A DNA stretch of 24,441 nucleotides from Candidatus Poseidoniaceae archaeon (GTDB lineage Archaea > Thermoplasmatota > Poseidoniia > Poseidoniales > Poseidoniaceae), in NCBI GenBank assembly GCA_013329355.1, contig DUKK01000105.1:1-24441 (forward strand). Direction: 5' to 3'. Of the stretch, positions 23,310 to 24,441 are shown piece after piece (the stretch's first letter is position 1; the number at the start of each line of letters is the position of its first letter). The notes beneath the pieces are model-generated. The model saw only the letters and a program-made list of their open reading frames with translations, did no database searches and was not told where the DNA came from. The translations under genes were made by a program, and so were the position numbers.

Positions 23310-23972
23310 TCAAATCAGACCTAAGGCATCTTCTATTCGATTCATCTCTGGTCCGGTTGTCTCGCTTCCCGCCAGAGCACCATTGTTAGAGGCACAGATA
23401 CCAGCACCCACATATGGTGAACCAAAACAGGCTGTGCCAACCATCGGTGATACTTTCATCACTTGCTCAATTTGTATTACTTCCTCTGGAGTCACATCAG
23501 GGTGTAACAAGATACCCTGATCGTTGGTAACGCCGAGTGAACCTACAACATCTTGTCCCGCAATTGTTGTGGCGGTAACATCGACTTTCATGACTTCAGA
23601 TATTATTTCCAAGCCTTCCTCAGGAATGCTCGGGCTAGCAACGACACCAGCCTCATTGGCGAGTATGAGATTTCCAGCAGTGTTAACTCCACCCTCCATT
23701 ACGATGACGTCACCGTATGAGGTAAGGATGTCGAGGTCTGCCTCAGTTGCAATATCTGCGACTGCCATACCATGTGAGTTGCCTGATAATAACGCCCCAA
23801 TTAAATTAGAACCGCCAATTGATAGTTCAATTGACTCTAGACCAAGAACTGAATCTATTTTTTCTTTAATTGGATTTGTCAACTCAGCCGGGTGAAAGAC
23901 ACATTGACCGACACAAGCGAGATGAATTCCAACCTGGTCACTCCCAAATATATCAGCGGTGTCTATCGTCAT
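23310..23972 (-). CDS. eif6: Translation initiation factor aIF6 (ribosome anti-association factor)
   Basis: aIF6 binds the large subunit and prevents premature joining with the small one; it also takes part in 50S maturation. The 220-residue length is standard. The pentameric repeat of the family shows as GGSNLIGALLSGNSHGMAV, GGVNTAGNLILANEAGVVAS, TIAGQDVVGSLGVTNDQGIL and TACFGSPYVGAGICASNNGA. An in-frame ATG at 24017 would add 15 residues, but the family start (near MTIDTADIFGSDQVGIHLAC) and a TATA-like box at 24001-24010 favour a leaderless start at 23972. It is the first protein gene after the rRNA operon terminator, on the same strand, and purC follows after 12 bp. Confidence 0.95.
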   Translation of the reverse strand: MTIDTADIFGSDQVGIHLACVGQCVFHPAELTNPIKEKIDSVLGLESIELSIGGSNLIGALLSGNSHGMAVADIATEADLDILTSYGDVIVMEGGVNTAGNLILANEAGVVASPSIPEEGLEIISEVMKVDVTATTIAGQDVVGSLGVTNDQGILLHPDVTPEEVIQIEQVMKVSPMVGTACFGSPYVGAGICASNNGALAGSETTGPEMNRIEDALGLI

Positions 23973-24000
23973 CTGAATCAACCTTGGTAAACGATTTAGT

Positions 24001-24010
24001 GATAAAAATA
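24001..24010 (-). promoter_or_regulatory. TATA-like box upstream of aIF6
   Basis: Minus-strand TATTTTTATC is centred about 33 bp before the aIF6 ATG at 23972. Transcription would begin within a few bases of that codon and after the rRNA terminator, so aIF6-purC can be transcribed independently of the rRNA operon. Confidence 0.45.
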
Positions 24011-24023
24011 CACTCATTTAGGG

Positions 24024-24059
24024 TAAATAAAAAAAGGCCGGTGCCAATTGACACCGGCC
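24024..24059 (-). terminator. Hairpin plus poly-T terminator of the rRNA operon
   Basis: In minus-strand RNA, GGCCGGTGTC and GGCACCGGCC (arms within 24036-24059) form a ten-pair stem around AATT, followed by T7 and a further ATTT (24035-24025). The ninth pair is a G-U wobble in this RNA but would be a C-A mismatch in the opposite RNA, so the hairpin is built for the minus-strand transcript. It ends about 30 bp after the 5S gene. Confidence 0.8.
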
Positions 24060-24087
24060 GGGTTTTGAGGATTCGAGTGAAAGAAGA

Positions 24088-24209
24088 GGGGCACAGTGAC
24101 TTCCTTTCCCGTGGACTCTCGTACCACAGTATTGGGATAGACGCAGGAGGGCTTGACTTCTGGGTTCGGAATGAGACCAGGTAAACACCTCCGCTATGAC
24201 CGTGCACCC
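24088..24209 (-). rRNA. rrf: 5S ribosomal RNA
   Basis: On the minus strand the RNA opens GGGTGCACGGTCATAGCGG and closes TCACTGTGCCC(C). The two ends form helix I (GGGTGCA/TGTGCCC, with two wobbles). The conserved loop C region CCGAACCCAGAAGTCAAGC is intact, as is GGTACGAGAGTCCACGGGAA near loop E/helix V. The length of about 122 nt is normal. The ends were set from helix I and may be off by one or two bases. It lies about 100 bp after the 23S gene and is transcribed in the same direction. Confidence 0.95.
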
Positions 24210-24311
24210 ATCTTCTTTCGAATCGGATATGGATGCGACATGGGTCGCAGCGAATTGGCATGAATTACTAGACGAAGAGCACTCGCGGTGCGGATACATA
24301 CGAAAAAAAGA
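24210..24311 (-). other. 23S-5S internal transcribed spacer
   Basis: About 100 nt separate the two rRNAs and no tRNA is present here. It contains two small hairpins, TGCGAC-CCAT-GTCGCA (24249-24234, minus sense) and GCAC-CGCGA-GTGC (24291-24279), and a T7 run directly after the 23S end (24304-24310). These may guide processing; their role is not shown by the sequence. Confidence 0.7.
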
Positions 24312-24441
24312 TGCTCGAACATTAGTGCTGCTGGACTGAATACGTCGCCGAAGCTTCGTACTTACATCCGCAGTCTATCATCTCGTCTTTTACGAGCGTT
24401 CTGAGGTGTCTCGTCTATGGGGTGGCTTCGAGCTTAGATGC
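24312..24441 (-). rRNA. rrl: 23S ribosomal RNA, 3' end only
   Basis: Minus-strand sequence from the window edge matches the end of archaeal 23S rRNA. It opens GCATCTAAGCTCGAAGCC (just after the sarcin-ricin region), then GAGACACCTCAGAACGCTCG, the hairpin CTCGTAAAAGACGAG, GATAGACTGCGGATGTAAG and CAGCAGCACTAAT close to the mature end. The gene continues past the right edge. The exact 3' end is estimated from where similarity stops and may differ by several bases. Confidence 0.93.

Noticed and set aside
23953..24299. Minus-strand open frames of 93 and 102 codons and a plus-strand one of 104 codons
   Set aside because: They run through the 5S rRNA, its terminator and the spacer, which fully explain the sequence.
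1..24441. Search for CRISPR arrays, insertion sequences, integrase/att sites, toxin-antitoxin pairs and inteins
   Set aside because: No regularly spaced repeats, transposase or integrase motifs were seen; RtcB and AlaRS are continuous with no intein block.

Overview
This window looks like a piece of a small-genome marine archaeon, most likely in the Thermoplasmatota and probably Candidatus Poseidoniales (Marine Group II). That assignment is an inference. It rests on archaeal-type genes (alanyl-tRNA synthetase, RtcB, Rpo7/Spt4, S24e/S27ae, aIF6, DtdA, an HVO_0476-like zinc-finger protein), AT-rich boxes about 26 nt upstream of leaderless-looking starts, very tight gene packing, and a giant Asp/Ser/Thr-rich anchored surface protein. 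No 16S rRNA or other placing marker is present, so the rank is uncertain.

Layout. 1-1201: a truncated ETHE1-like persulfide dioxygenase (minus) diverges from a Nudix hydrolase (plus), which meets alaS (minus) tail to tail. 4041-5818: alaS diverges from rtcB, which abuts a tiny coiled-coil gene. 5969-6177: convergent tRNA-Thr(GGT) and tRNA-Ser(GGA). 6276-9753: a tightly coupled plus-strand operon of a six-helix membrane protein with a double zinc ribbon, a group II cysteine desulfurase-like enzyme, and a membrane-anchored subtilase. 9754-14344: a methyltransferase, the HVO_0476-like zinc-finger protein, proline dehydrogenase, the D-aminoacyl-tRNA deacylase DtdA, and a beta-rich orphan. 14347-15692: the minus-strand core operon rpo7-spt4-rps24e-rps27ae; the last gene is only 58 codons and easily missed. 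15820-22358: the 1,938-residue surface protein and a 227-residue orphan. 22359-23972: aIF6 and purC (minus). 24024-24441: the end of an rRNA operon (23S 3' end, spacer, 5S, hairpin terminator) on the minus strand.

Most genes are housekeeping: translation and tRNA quality control (AlaRS with its editing site, DtdA, RtcB, two tRNAs, aIF6, S24e, S27ae, rRNA), transcription (Rpo7, Spt4), purine synthesis (PurC) and proline oxidation. No mobile element, CRISPR array, integrase, toxin-antitoxin pair or recognised defence gene was seen. The best candidates for something not yet described are (i) the membrane zinc-ribbon / desulfurase / subtilase operon, (ii) a hairpin that would bury both the Shine-Dalgarno sequence and the start codon of proline dehydrogenase, (iii) a perfect 18-bp palindrome upstream of the rpo7 operon, and (iv) the repeated use of one hexamer, TAATCA/TGATTA, as back-to-back stop codons at four convergent gene junctions.
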